NCBI GenBank assembly: GCA_028532985.1
Contig: JANCIK010000013.1
Coordinates: 1,302,001 to 1,366,000, forward strand
Direction of reading: 5' to 3'
Source: Stropharia rugosoannulata
Taxonomy: Eukaryota; Basidiomycota; Agaricomycetes; Agaricales; Strophariaceae
Length of the DNA: 64,000 bases
Within the stretch, counting starts at the first letter, position 1. Each line of letters begins with the position of its first letter. The position numbers and the translations under genes were made by a program. Shown one piece after another: positions 1 to 13,678 of this stretch. A model generated the notes under the pieces. It was given only the letters and a program-made list of their open reading frames with translations, ran no database searches and had not been told where the DNA came from.

Positions 1-809
1 CAAGCTCAATACGAGCTTTTTAAAGCAGGTGGCTGATAACCAGGTTCTGCGGAACCAGATCCAGAGCCTGGAGGCGGAGAGGGATGAAGCATGGCAACAT
101 GCAGCTGAGATTGCGAACGAGCTGGACAGGATAGAGAGTCAGGCATCATCGCGGCGGTCCAGCCGCATAACTGCTGTGCGCAAGTCCAGCATCAGGGTAT
201 CCAAAGCTGGTTTGCGCACGCCAAGTCAGAGATTCAGCCAACTTTCCCTACCAAAGAGTCCCATGTCGCGCTCGCAGCGAGTACCTCCCTTGCCTTCTAT
301 ACATCGACACCGACCCCCCGAACTCTTGACCGATATCATGAGCCGCACTGTTTGTATCATTTTTTTTTCGTTTGGCAGTGATTGTTGTGCTTACGAAGTA
401 TACTTTTTAGTCTACCGCACAAATGACTTCACCAGGATACACACCTACTTCTGAGACCGAAGCACTGCTTGAGGCGCAAGAAGAACTTTATGCAATGCTA
501 GGTATAACGAACCCTGAACGGCCCAGGCGGTCAAGATCTATCAGTATCATGTCCGGAGGGTCCTCTGCGGCCCTTTCTTCAGCACATCACACTTTCCTTC
601 ATGCAATAAGGTCACCCGACACTCCTGCTATAAACTTACATCGGCGTTCGTCATTACCTGGAGATTCAACGTTGGCCGAAGCTTACAACGTCATGGCTGC
701 CGATGTATGTTTGCCCTGTGTGCATATTTCCGTGAAGCAATGTTACTGACGCATTTATCAGCGCAACGCAGTCCTGGCGACCATCGATATGTTATCTTCA
801 ACGGACTAA
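1..809 (+). CDS. 3' end of a coiled-coil, Ser/Arg-rich protein (partial)
   Basis: The reading frame is open at the left edge, so the gene starts outside the window. Three exons fit together: 1-349, 411-704 and 762-809, with introns 350-410 (GTTTGT..TTTTAG) and 705-761 (GTATGT..TATCAG). The first visible 40 residues are a charged coiled coil (QIQSLEAERDEAW). A low-complexity basic Ser/Arg segment follows (SRRSSR, RKSSIRVSK), then an acidic helical patch (ETEALLEAQEELYAML) and another Ser-rich tail. The frame closes with a TAA at 807-809. No catalytic motif is visible. This pattern suggests a cytoskeletal, polarity or signalling scaffold, but the family was not recognised. The exon joins are well supported because the two splice events keep the frame open. 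Confidence 0.6.
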
Positions 810-1070
810 ACGCAGTGATGGCTGGCTTATGTGCATCCACATACTATTTTATTTAATAATTTACTTTAATTCTATGTAGGGATAGCTTCACAGGGAGGAA
901 TTGTTGAAAAATTCATTGAAGACGGCTGTAACAGTGATTAAGTACATGGAAGGAGGTATACAACTAAATCTGATACAACGAAAGCATGAGTTGAGCAATA
1001 ACCCAGGAAGAGATAACGGAGCCATGGAAAATTTAAGAATAAAAATGAAGCAAATGGAGTATCGTCCGGA

Positions 1071-4000
1071 TCAGTGCCGGATGCGTTTCCTTCGTATCTG
1101 GATGTCAGGTATATCGCTCATCTCGTCTTGTAGGTTAACGTCAGCTCCGTTAACCTCTGCACGATCGTTTTCTTCTTCCTCATCTGATCTCGGGCGTTTC
1201 AAAGAAGAGCGGGCCTCATCAGGTTCTGCTTGAGCCTCCTCATGTTCCACCTGCGTCTCGTCAGGTTCTACATGTATTTCTTCAGGTTCCACACGACCGT
1301 CTTCGGAAGGCGTCAATGAAGGTAAAGGAGATCCACTTCGCGAGCCTGTGCCATCGTCAGGAGCCTGAGGCTCTGGCTCAGCTTGTGCAGAGGGCGATCT
1401 TTTGCGAACAGGCCTCCCGCGGCGCGCCTTGGGCGTGACAAGTTCGTGTTCGTCGCCCGTACTCTCTCCAGCAGTATCTGGATTGTTGCGCGCGGACCGC
1501 CGTGGCCTTGGCCGCGGTTGTGGCAGCGGCTCCTGGGCCTCATCCAGGGTCCGTTCACCTTCGCTTTCTTCGCCACTGGAGGCACCGGGGGCAGCGCCCT
1601 TCTTGCGCCCACGTTTTGCCTTGAGTACTGTGGCTGCGACTGTCTGTCAATACATGCGTGATATGTAATCATTATACACGCTTACGATTGTCCTTCGACA
1701 TGATGGCGCTCAGTCGTTTTTCATAAGCTCTCTGAGGCTCCCATATCTTGGAAGTTGCTGAGACTTCAACCTTTGCTTCAGATAGAACTTGGTCCATATG
1801 CGCTTTCCTGATAGCGATGCATTCAATTTATAAGATCGCAAGAGAAGGCAGGTACAACTCACACTTTAAGTGCATCTCGACTGTCAATTGCGTTGAGGAG
1901 CGGTATCAACACTTTGAAAAAGGCAATTGCGACCTTAAAAGACCGCTTATTCTCGCTGGCGTTATAGCCCGCGAGGCGTTTGCTGATCCAGGACAGTAGA
2001 TTGGTTTGTATTTGAATAATGTACTGACTGGGGAGACGCCGAATGACGGAAAGCTGAGTCCCTCGCACGACGAAACAGTTCGCCAGAAGCTTCGCGAGCT
2101 GCGTGGCGTTCGTTTCGTCGCGTACCAGGCCATCGAGCACAAGGGTATATGACTTGGAAAAGATAGATATATGAGCAAAGGCATCTCGTGAGAAGTGATA
2201 GAAAAGTATGCATACCTCTTCAAGGGCTCGTGTAATGGTTGCTACACTGATTTGGGGATTTTCCTTCATGATACTTTCTTCTCGAAGACCATCAACAACA
2301 ACTCTCGAACATGCATCGAAAGCAGCTTCAAGGCGACCGTAATGTGCCAGAATAGTTGCTCCATGATGGACATGGATAACGCCACACCGAATGGCGCGAA
2401 GGAATGTCGAGACCACATCGATGAAGAGATATTCCCGCTCCAGAAGATCCCGGGGATTCGTCTCCGCTACGTGAGGCATCAAATAGTGTTCTCTCAATTA
2501 AAATGGCAGTAGAACAGACCTTGTTGTGAGCGCTTGTTGGGTTTCGGTTTTTTAGCTTTGGTAGGTTTATCCGTATCCATTGCATTTTGGTCATCACTTT
2601 GCCCTGCAGCATCACTATCGTCGGAGTTGCCATTTTCTTCCTCATCATCGAGAAATTCAGCATATCTCTCGATCTCGGCCTGCATATAACCAGCACAGCG
2701 ATACTGTACTTCGTCATCGAGAGTAAGAGCAAGCGAAGCGGTCGGCAGAGGTGAACTGTCAGACGAAACTGCATTATGCGGTGCATACAGAACATGCAGG
2801 TCAAGTAGATGCTTGAAAGCCTATATACAGTGTTATCTTGATCAATAAGATGAAGCGGAAAATATACATCAAACACGTACCGCTCGTTTGACACCATCCA
2901 CAGTATTGGACTGGGTACCAACTGCATATTCAACGAGTTTCTCTAGCAGACTCTCACGCTGCTGCTGGAGAACTTCTTTATACCGTATGTCTTCCGGTGT
3001 AGGTTCCTCGACGGCAGTCAAACCTTTGGTCTTCCACAAAATGTGCAGCGTAAGCGCATGTAACGCGTGTCCGATCATCTGCTCCTGGAATAAGCAGACT
3101 GAGCTCATAAAGTTGTGATTTACTGACCGTCTCCTCTTCCTTGTATCCAAGTCTACCTCTCTCCACTAGAGCATTGAGGATATCCCATGCGCTACTCTGC
3201 TTACCACCTTCATCCTCTTCGATCCATGCTGTCATGTTACGGGTCCCAGCCAAGATACCAAGGCGTGTACACCAAGCGTTTAGAGCTAATACCTCATCCT
3301 CGGAAAAGGCCGCGACTTCGATTTCATCTCTCCCTGCAATGATATCGCGCAACTGGGTGGACAGTTCGTCCTCAAGTTCCAATATCTTGGTACTGTTGGA
3401 GTTGGACAGGCTGGTGGCTTCCATGAAGTATCGAATAGCAGCCATTGAATGCGAGAGGACCTTGGCAGAGGAATGTGACATGAACTGTTTGATCACATCA
3501 TCCCAAAGAGCTGTGTATGCCTAGGGCTAACATCAGTAAGATGCGCAGAAGACCAGTGTGTAACATTACCGAAATCATGCGCATTTCGAGGTAAAGGTCC
3601 AAGTTCATCAGTGTGGGGATGACTAGCACCTCAGCGATGCGGCCCTGATCGGACTGGTGTTTAATGAATAATCGGGGAAGACCTTTAATGAGCTCTCGGG
3701 TGATGTTATTTGAAACATTTTCTTCTTCACCCTGGATGAATATGGAGGTTAGATAGGCAAAATTCAATAACAGAAAACAACCAAACCTTCTTGCCATTAG
3801 CAGACTCCTCCTTTGCGAGCCGCAAAGCCGTCACTAGGACCTCTAAAAGTACGGCTTCTTCTACTTCCTCCAGCCGCCAGGTATCGGCGACCTGGAAATC
3901 GTCAACTTTCTTCTTGCCGTTAGCTCTCGCTCGAGAACTGGTTGTCGCGTCTTGGCCATTATCACCGGAAGCTGAGTGGTCCAAAAGTAACAGCTCAAGA

Positions 4001-6035
4001 AGCTCCTCCCAGCGTCCTAAGGATTCTATATCAGACCACAACGCCTCAACAGCCAATGCTATCCGTCCAAGCTTCTTTTCAGTAACAAGTGCAATGACCT
4101 CCTGTCGCCTATTTGTGCGCCGTGATGCACCGGCTGGCATACTGTCGTCCTCGGCCAGAGTGACGTCGCCCAGTTCAGACTCTTCTGCATCCCCCGCAAT
4201 GGAATCCAGCGCCCGTCCCCAACGAACAAAGAGCTTGGCTAGAACCTTAAAGCCTAAACGTTCAATGTCCTTGTCGCTTGGCTTGTTCTGTGCGTTAAGG
4301 AGCTCTTCCGTTTCCTCCTCCCAAACTGCGCGCACGAATGGGCTCACCGCCCGTCGGACTCGACCTTCCTCGTCAAAGAGGAGCAAGCAGAGCTTGTCCT
4401 TTTCCTCTTCCTCAAGTGGGAAGTTGCTCTCAATGTCACCGAGCACGTGGATGACTGCGACGCGTATCGACAGTTCAACATCTGATGTTGCCATTTCCAA
4501 CAAGCGTGACTTGAACCGCTCCGTGAAGTGGGTCAGAGAAGGTATGCTTTCTGTCTGATCGTAGACGTTTGATAATGCCTTCACGGCTTCGAGTCGAACG
4601 TGATTGTTCTCGTCAGAGAGTACCCACCCAACATAACGCAGATAATGAGCGTCGAGGAAATAGTCGGGATACTTTTTTAGCCACAATCCAATGGCACGGA
4701 CGCACTCTGCCCGAATATTTGGGTCAAGATCCCGGAATCGGTGGACGAACACGCTGACAGGAAACTGTAGGTTAAAGAAAAAACTTCTCTGGAAGAAATG
4801 TAACATACCCATCGACAAATTCTTTGATATAGGACTTCAGTTTCGTTTGTTGGCGCTTAATAGCCTGTCCTTTCCGCTCAATTTCCTTAAGGCTAGAATT
4901 TAGACCTTTGGCAGAAGCTTTCCTCTTTTTTTCACCTTCACGCTGGCGAGCAACAATTTCAGCCTCTTTGTCAACAGCCGCAGCAACGTCGCAAAGAGCC
5001 GTTTCAGCCTCCAGTGCGATCACAGTCGCGGTGTGACGAAAACTGCGAATTTGAGAAGATGACATGGAAACCACCCATTGTTGTAGGGTTTCCATCAATT
5101 GCGTTGAATAAAGTGAGCCCAAGTCGGCCGCAGAAATGATAAGTCGTTCAATCCATTCAGATAGAGACTTGCGGAAGCGCTTGAAGATGGCGAGTTTAGA
5201 AGTAAGAGGATAAACAGGTGAATTTTCCTGTTTAGAAGCGTGTTTGGTACTTAACGAAAGATTGTGGGATTTAGATTGCAAATACCTGTTTGAGAACTTC
5301 TGTGAAATCGTCGAGCGCACTCACGATTCCATCGAAGTCAACAACTTGATCAGCGTTGACAGAGTCGTTGCAGCCGCACGCACGGAGAACAAGGTTGATA
5401 AGTTCGGCGAGGGCGGCTTCCGGAGATTGTTGCAGAGATTCCAGGAAGTCTTCCGCGCTAGATTGTAATGGGGATGCAGGATTCATAATAGCATCTGTAT
5501 AATTTCAGTCGAACACTAACAACTAGGGATGATGATGATGATGATACTCACTGAAGAGCGGATTATCAGCATGGATATTAGTGTCTTTCGCTACCTGGTC
5601 AGCATCGTACGCGTTGTCTGCTTTGGGCTTCCTGCCTCGTCGCGCGGGTACTTTGAGCGGCTTGGAGACAAGGGGCTTCTCTGCTCGAGGCTTCTTCGCC
5701 GTTGGGGTCGCTTTGGGCTTAGGGGAGGATTTCCGCTTCCCTTTCCCTCCTTTCGTCTTAGTGGCCTCATATCCTTCATCAGCCTCCGATTCATCGTTTT
5801 CTTCGTCACTCTGTTCTAGCTGCGGTGGCTGCGCGTCCGCCTGCTCAGGCGCGTCGTCCCCAGTTTCGCTACTGTTGCGCTTCCGCTTCCTGTGGCTTGA
5901 GCTGGCTACTGATGATTCTCACGTCAGCAAAGTTGGGTATGAGTGGATTTATATGCGCCCACCTGAGATAAACGGCTTGACGGCCTTCCTATCTCTCTGA
6001 GAGCGCCTAGGCGCCGGAGAGTTTGTATCTGACAT
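1071..6035 (-). CDS. SCC3: Cohesin subunit Scc3/STAG (stromal antigen)
   Basis: Cohesin HEAT-repeat subunit that binds the kleisin Rad21/Scc1 and DNA to hold sister chromatids together in the nucleus. The start ATG is at 6035-6033 (MSDTNSPAPRRSQRDRK). The first intron begins after 5963 and exon 2 resumes at 5908. The N-terminus is basic and acidic low complexity with an AT-hook-like RRGRKPK. Next comes the conserved STAG helical region (SEWIERLI, LMETLQQWV) around 5250-4800. The family-diagnostic stromalin conservative domain lies at about 4760-4560 (FRDLDPNIRAECV, LRYVGWVLSDENNHVRLEA). HEAT-like helices follow, down to about 2000. The C-terminus, down to the TGA at 1071-1073, is a disordered acidic tail with a second AT-hook (RRGRPVRKRS). 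The gene has many short introns and an overall size usual for fungal Scc3. It is the only clear gene between 810 and 6040. Long antisense ORFs inside it are shadows. Confidence 0.93.
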
Positions 6036-9000
6036 GAAGGTGTGTGACAAGTCGCGTCGCGTTTGTTGTGCACGAGGAACAAGGTCACTACTTTAACACA
6101 GCCACGATTTCATTATGTAATTTGCTAGTAAGTACTTAACTTGCACTCAGAAAAAAAGCTTATCTATAATATTGAGTTCCCGCCAACCTCCGCTTTAAAT
6201 TTCTCTAACCATTTCGGAAAAGTCCTGCTCCCGCCTTCATCATGATTCCATCCTGGCAGCACCTCGTTGATTTACGTTGGGATGCCACCAAGACCATTTC
6301 TGCTGCTTTTTTCTTTGTCTTTAGCTTCTTCTTGGCTGTTTCAATCAAACGTAACAAAAGATTTGTTGCACTAAGTTATCCAGACAGGTCGTCCTTTCGG
6401 CGAAGCGTTGCCTGGAATCTCTGTTAAGAGTGCCTTAATTCATTGACTAATAAACTTTCTGTCTCTGCTCCAACATTTTCATATGCCTAATGCTTCAATC
6501 TTTTTTGCATAGCCCAGTCTTTTCTGCCCTGGAATTTTTACGCTTGTACAACTTGACAGACAACATTGTCGGAATAATCACAATTCCGACACCGCCATCC
6601 TTTCTAAGTCATCAAACTCACCTTGCCCAGTGCCCATTAGAGAAATCGTCCTGTTGTGGACGTAATCATCGCGATTTATAATGGGAACAAATCGTTAGAT
6701 AGTCGGATTTCGGTGTATAAAATGGTGCGTCCTTGGATTATCACTTCTATTTGTAATGATAGACATCGGTAGATGCTAATACTTTGAATCCAGAGCTTAT
6801 AGTAGATCTGAAATTATGCAGGACATCCGCGAAATGTTGCGAGAGATATTGCTCCAGTGTCGCATAGACTTGACAGCTCAATGAGCTTGCAGAATACTCG
6901 GTGCTATTCATCAACGAATCACGTAGTCACCCACTATAGCTATTCGGAAAACTAACGAGGCGCCCGAACGGTGAAGTCGGGCATTACAACTTTCGCCCTT
7001 GATATTGATTAAACCTTTGTTGTCCCGTTAGATATACTTAACCTCTCCGGCCGTTTCGACTTCCGATTTATGCTTTGGTACACGCGCTCAACTATCACCA
7101 TTACTCTGAACTGAAGGACAGGATATGAACATACCCCAGAGCAAACACGAATTCCTCCTAAACATATAGATATGATGGTTATCTCTACATGAAGTGCCTC
7201 GTGCGTTTTAATACTCTGAAGGTATACTTCGTGTCGTCACCGCAGGTGTCGGTGATGGGTGCAACCTCCGCTTGGTACGTTATATCGCAATTCAAGGCTT
7301 GATATACAAACAATATATCGAAGCTGCTGTGTTATTGTTGATCAGGAGAAATACCCATGAATCGACAATTGTCTCAGCTATGACATCTTAATATAAAATC
7401 TCATCTTCACATCGAACTGGAACTCGACGAACATTAATCGCTAGTGACATTTGAAATTTAGCTTCTCGCGGGCATGCTTTTGAAATAACTGTATGTAGTC
7501 CGTCGTGACAAAGTGCAAGATGGTTGAATCCTGCGACGGAATTGAATGAAGGGTTGGAGGGACCTGTTATCTTATCTGTCTCGCTAAATACGTTTCTTCT
7601 ATATTAGGTTCCGGGACCGTACGAACTCTGGTGCAACCACACGGCTTCAATTTAGACGACCTAACCGAGAACTGAGAACAAGGTCGGGTCTTCACCCTTC
7701 GACGTCACACCAGATTAGGCTAAACTGGCTGCCCCGTGAAGAAAGAAGTGAGAAGTTCAATCCTCTGGAGTGAACTACACGTTCTGGATTTTTCTGGCGA
7801 TCGAAGAGCCCTACCCGCCTCGTGTATACATGATAGCGCATTCGTCCCAGCATACATAAACCCTTCAAGTGAGTGTGACCCACTGAGAAGCAAGGCTCTC
7901 ATATCCCGGGGTATCGGGAAATCCAATTAGGAGGTCCCTTGTTTTACCCTGCACTGACATCACTGCTCGCCATACAGTGCTTTTCCAGCCATGCCAACAC
8001 TCCTCACAGTCCTCTTCGCCACTGAAGTACTGAAGACCGCAATAACCACTGCTTCGATGAATTGGGCGTAGCATCGATTATTATATGGTTACCTCACCAT
8101 TTTGGTAAGTAGCGATAAAACCTCAATTGGATTTAATAGCAGCATGACATTCAGAATTTTTCTTAGCCACAGATCATGCAATGGAATAAGTATCAGAGAA
8201 TGGTCTCATTCATCCCATTCCTGTCTGATTGCATCTGCAACGTGTGTGATATCGGCTTGGTACTTGATTGCAACCTGCCGATGCATCCAGGAAGTCCGAT
8301 GGCGCTGTATGCTAGTGGGAGTAAAAGTGATTTTTAGTAACGTTCATCAGTCTGTTCAAGTGCCCATCGCCAGATGGACATTATGCCCCAAGAAACCCAC
8401 TTAAGTTGGTGATTTGGTCCTTGTTTGGTACACGCTACCAGTCTGTTACCTCAGGTTGGTATAGGCCATGGGTTTGTAGAATTCGGACCTTCAAAGTGGA
8501 GTTGCATTTTGCGTGCACTGCACTTCTCAGCCTGAACAGAATCTTAGATCTATACTATGCTGTGAACTCCGAGGATGATGTTCCAGTTCGCCTGGATGTC
8601 GTGCCCAGCCCAATGTGTTTATAGAACTTAGACGATCGCCAGACATTCCGGCAATAGTAATAACCACAGTGTGGCAGGCTGCAGTACCCAAGCAGGACCC
8701 AACTTCCAAGTACATGCATGACTTGACCTGGCTTCCTCTTTTAAAAGACACTTTCAGGATGTAATTTGGCCGGCTGCAGTGTCTACGAGGTTCGAACAAA
8801 AAAAAAAAAAAACACGATACATATGTATACATAAAATTCCAAAAGCCCAACCAAGTGCCAGAATGTTGAACGTTGATCAATCAAAATATGTCTACAGATT
8901 GCTAACGTTAGTTTGTGTAGTACAGAGTTGGCACAGAGGCTCACGTCGCATAACACTCGCAAATTCTCTCTTCCGGTCGGCGATGGACCGGCACGGCGTT

Positions 9001-9927
9001 TTTGCATTGTTTACAATACAATCCATACAGTTCTCCGACATGTCTACCGACGCACTCAACAATCGCGGAAAGCCTGTGCTTGGTAGCCCTAGTCCTCGTG
9101 CCTATGTTGATCTGAATGCGCATCACGTCTTTGTCTAAAGCCACATCTCCAGAAAATGATGGTGTGGGTAGATGCTCCAACAGACAGGCAACATGGCAGA
9201 CCGTCGTTCGGCAGCATATTCGTCGCGTGGCAGCAAAACCTAGACAAACGCCAAACCCTAGCTCGTCCTCCTCTACTACGGCTTATGAAACCGACCAAAT
9301 TACGACGGTATACAGTGATTACAGTCAAAGTGCCATATACAGCCGTTATGATTGATTGCGCGCGGAAGGTATTGCGGTTCTTGAAGTCAGTTTCAAACAG
9401 CCTTTAGGTCCTACCGTACCTGCTGAGTAGTACGGTAGGTTGCATCGCTGATGCACGGTCGGCATGACGTGGAGGGGATCAACCAGTCTGGGATAGTCGC
9501 AGCAGTGTGACAATAATTTCTGATGCCACTCATGTCTGGTCTGCACAGCGGACTTTTACGACTGTTCAGCTGGGAAGCTTGTATCATCGATAATCAATCA
9601 TCGTGTTGGATAAATTTTCCAACATAGGCCATCCTTGCCAACAGGCCGGGACCTAAGCTGACAAACGCTGCATTCCAGCAAGGTTGTGATTTCATTTGCG
9701 GCTTTAGCGCTCACTTCGCGAGCTGTGCAAGATCATCGGTGCGTCTCGGCGCATAGTATACAATTTCACCATCGCACCTAGCCGGCTCGCGTCAGGGTTC
9801 AGTTCATCACAAGATCCTGAGTCGACGATGCTCAAGCTCGAATTCCCGTGCCTTCGGGAATCGCGACACTCTATAAGTAGCGGAAACCTATCTATCTTCA
9901 GAAATATCGACTGCTCTCTACTTCACC
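6036..9927. other. Gene-poor interval
   Basis: 3.9 kb with only short, unconvincing ORFs on both strands. I see no splice-connected reading frame and no recognisable domain. A poly-A tract lies near 8799-8812. The part next to 6036 should hold the Scc3 promoter. Degraded repeat sequence is likely, but I could not tie it to a family. Confidence 0.4.
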
Positions 9928-11451
9928 ATGTCCTGCCCATCCGAATCAAGGCCACTCACTTATGGCGACACCGTCAGGATATTCAACGCTTCCGATGTCC
10001 AAGAAGACCTCAACGACGCCTGCGGGAAGTTGGCCACGGTTATGGGCGCGCTGATGCAGAAATTTGACTCAATTACAAAGCAAATGCATACTATCGACAT
10101 GCTGAGACTTAACGCACCTTTGCGCCCGAAGTGGGACTTGGCCCGCCAGGTGAGTTGTATAGACTTTAATAACAGCGCCGATGATGATTGATGTGACTCC
10201 TCTAGGACTTCGCGGAATTGCTTTGGCAATTTCGCACGAATTCTAGTGTTATATCTGGACGACTGAAGCGTGAGCGTTCCCATCGCAGCTGCACTCTCTA
10301 CGCGGCTCACCTATGAGCAAGTCCTTTGTGCCTCCGTTTTGCCAATGGCGTCGCGAAATGTAGATGGTAGATCGGGTGAGAGATCGCCATATCAAACTGA
10401 GAATATTCAGGTGCTCAAGTCCTACATGGCCGTATGTTTGGTACCCCATATACCCGGCTTGCCTTGTTCTCATTGTTCAATTAGATATCTGCCGAACATG
10501 CTGCAATGACGAGAACCTTGGCGAATCGGACAGGAAGGCTGAGCGCCCACCTTGTGACATTCGTCGCCGAGTTTACGAAGCTTGCGACCCGCCATGCGGC
10601 AAGCGGGCAGTCAGAGATGTCTGACTTATCGCAGCAACTTTCCGATTTGGAAAGCTATATTCAGCGGTAAGTGCGAATTGCACACGCTGCATGTTTCCAA
10701 GGAGTTAACGCTAGACCTGCGACAGAGTTTTTACCGCGGTAATTTAATCTCGCGACTGCGTGTCTTCTAAACATTATTCTGATTTCTCTCAGACCAGTGA
10801 AATAAATAATGTGGATGTTACCCATTTGGCATATACGGCATCCCGCCTTGTCTCGTCTGCTGGTCGCAATACGGGGAGGTCAAGAATCACCAGGAAGCGC
10901 ATCGTGAGTGTCTTTTGCGCACCACGCGCCACCATTTAACTCACGGCGGATCCAAGGTTCTGGACGAAGATCTTCTAAATGTCGGCAGAGCCTATGAAAA
11001 TGCGGACCGTATGCCTCCTCACTCCAGGACATGTGGCATATTGACTCATTGTTCCACCACAGGAAAACGGAACGAGGTTGCGCATGCCCAATACGCCGCC
11101 CAGTTGCGTCAAGATCGTGCTGATCCTATGGCTGCCGCACATACTGCGTTATCAGCATTCGTGCTCGAACTTATGCTCACTGCCGAATCAGCGCTTGGGA
11201 TAATGCTTTCCATTTGGGCCCGACTCAGGGTGGACTGCAGCGAAGTCTACCACTGGGTCAAAAATCCGCAAATGGTATGACCTCGTTCCACAACCTTGAA
11301 CTTTTCCTGACAATTTTAGGCTGTCCCCTCTGTGATGACTTATCTCGAGACGGGCTGCACTGTTTACGCACCTCTGGCAAACGCACTAGATGTCTACGCG
11401 ACGACCATGGACACTTCCGTCCATCCCCCGGAACGCCGTGAAGTCCGTTAG
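9928..11451 (+). CDS. Unknown alpha-helical protein, multi-exon
   Basis: The family was not recognised. The start is ATG 9928 (MSCPSESRPLTYGDTV). Successive exons join in frame: 9928-10149; 10206 to about 10270; an exon near 10362-10431 (TENIQVLKSYMA); one beginning ISAEHAAMTRTLANRTG and ending SDLESYIQR; a 13-nt exon (RVFTA) near 10725; TSEINNVDVTHLAYTASRL; VLDEDLLNVGRAYENAD; KRNEVAHAQYAAQLRQDR; and AVPSVMTYLETG. The frame ends in TAG at 11449-11451. The product is about 300-330 aa, almost entirely amphipathic helix, without membrane segments or a signal peptide. Helical bundles of this kind (repeated A/L/T heptads, SDLSQQLSDLESYIQ) suggest a coiled-coil or pore-like fold, but that is inference. 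The introns have clean GTRAGT/YAG ends, which supports a real gene rather than a relic. Confidence 0.6.
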
Positions 11452-13678
11452 TTGCTCGTCACAGCCCTGCATTGCTCATGTACTACATATCTGTAACTTG
11501 CTGCATCTAGCCTACTATACTGATTCCATTAATCGTACATCCCGCATGTGTTCGTATCTGTTTTGCATAACCTGTATAGCATTTGGACTTAATTATTATG
11601 ACAATTCGTGATCTCCATCCTTCTCTCATGCGGCCACAACAATGGTATTCGGGAAGACATGGTTCCAAGTACATAGCATTGCTAAAGTTCGCAGTATCTG
11701 GAACCTTATGGTCAGCTAAAGCGCCAGTCTTACCATACTAGCGAAGTTACCAATTGATCGAAACAGATATACTCCTGTTTGATTTAACCATCAGAGCTTC
11801 AGCGCTTCAGCTTCAGCCGCAAGCTACCGTAAAGCAACTGATTTCCGCGAGATACATTATAATGACATTCATTCTGCTTACCCACACCAAACTTGCGGCT
11901 GAGAAAACACTTTCTGGTGGAGGACGAGTTAGCCTATTGATCACTTCTGCAACAGCCAGGCCTTCATGATCAATGACTGAAATAGCCTTCTACAACACCA
12001 GCTTGCAATGGGCATTGAATCTCACAAGTGCACAGATGTTGAATCGTCGTCTTGGGATTATTGGACATAGATTCATTAAACGTTGTAGAAATAGTATTAT
12101 TTTCTCTTCGCTACTTATTGCTATGGTGAGAAGCACTAAAACCAACTATTGAGGGGTATTTGGAGCAAATTGTCTGAAGGTCTGTTAACAGTAGTACTTG
12201 CGCCATCGGAACCAAGCATCCTGGATTGTGCGAGCTTAGCGGAATGTTTCGTAGCCATGCCCATTCTACAAATATCATACTTCCTTACACGCAAACTATG
12301 CTTGCATCAGGAACTTGGCCTATCCACGCCATACGGATATGTGGCATGGACTAATGGGGTAGTAATAGGCAGCGGGCAAACGCTTCTTTCATGAAAGCAA
12401 TACTTAAAACTCATTGAGATCCGAAGTCGTCGTACAGCTTGGGGGATGAACGTTTGAACGACGGCCAAAAAAAAACATATGCGAGCTGTAACAAGCTCTG
12501 CGTGTAGAAATTAAAGGCTGTGAGACACAAGTTGCGCCTGATAATGGTATACTACTTGCACTGATGTTTCGTAATTTGTGGATCGATTCTTATCGAGTAG
12601 AGCGGCCTAGATATGTTATCAGCTCAGATTATGCAGTCAGAAAAAAGTTGTGGAGAAACTGGCAAGTTCTTCGAGCTTCTGATTACCTATACAGTGCATA
12701 AAAGTAGTACTATGAGTACCCGTATTGCAGTTACGCCACATAGGGACCCTACCACACGGGTTCAGTGTCATAGAAAAGTTCTGCAAATCTAATTTTAGCT
12801 TGCTCCGCCGTACGGACTGATTGATGATGATTAGTAGCTGTTCTAAACCTGTTCTTCTACGATTTCACAACGATGAAAACAATGATTTTATCAATTTATA
12901 ACATGTAAAGATGGACAGTGTCATTTAGTCTTGGTACAAACTAAACTGGTTTACGCTCTAAATTGCGACCGGACATAAATTCAACGCCTGCCTTAACGGG
13001 CACATCAGGAATTGGACCCATGCTCTCCGCCGTTGCACCCCGAAGGGGGCCTGCCAGTCTATTATTGATTGATTGAATACTGAACATACATACGTGCCTA
13101 TACGTGCTCGCGTTTCCAAACGGCACAATGATCCGAGAATGTCGAGGATAACTGCTAGTGCTCACCCGTTCCGCGATGCAATTATGTAGCGTGATACGGC
13201 CGCATAGGGGTCCACTAGGGTCCACTTCGCGAAGGCTCAAAATGACTGCATACAGTGGCCTCGCTAAAACGGAACCGAGGATGTCTGGTAATCTTCATCG
13301 ATCTGCATGCATAGATGAAGCCATTTCAGCCACAAGCCGTGCGCACGCGACTGTACCTTTTTCCGACCTGTGCGGAACTATTCTATGTTTTGTTTCGAGC
13401 TGGGGAACGACTGTGCTTCTTTCCGTTATGTAAGGAGAAAATGCCTGAACAGACGTACAACATGGCTTATGCGATGGCTTCGAGAGATGTGCCTGAAAGC
13501 TTCAAGAAGATTTCGACGAAATGGGCTCAGTCTAATCGGGCTTTAGGTGAGCGGAAACAAAATTTGCGACCCAGTGACATAATTTTAGCGCTCGCGCTTC
13601 CGACATGCATTCATTTTATGTTTGAACGGTCGAGTGCCTAATAAGTAACTGGTCAGTTTCCACAGTAGTACTCCCACC
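11452..13678. other. Intergenic interval without a supported gene
   Basis: 2.2 kb with scattered ORFs of 70-110 codons. The best candidate is 13315-13641 (contains MPEQTYNMAYAMASRDVPESF), but it has no flanking splice structure or recognisable motif, so it is not called as a gene. The right end should hold the promoter of the membrane-protein gene at 13679. Confidence 0.4.

Noticed and set aside
3791..4558. 255-codon plus-strand frame
   Set aside because: Antisense shadow of the Scc3 gene; composition is Ser/Arg-rich and shows no domain.
6242..6681. Short plus-strand ORFs with hydrophobic stretch
   Set aside because: Sixty-codon frames without conserved pattern or splice partners, located in the 5' region of Scc3.
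8799..8812. Poly-A tract as a retrotransposon tail
   Set aside because: No element body, target duplication or reverse-transcriptase remnant could be seen next to it.
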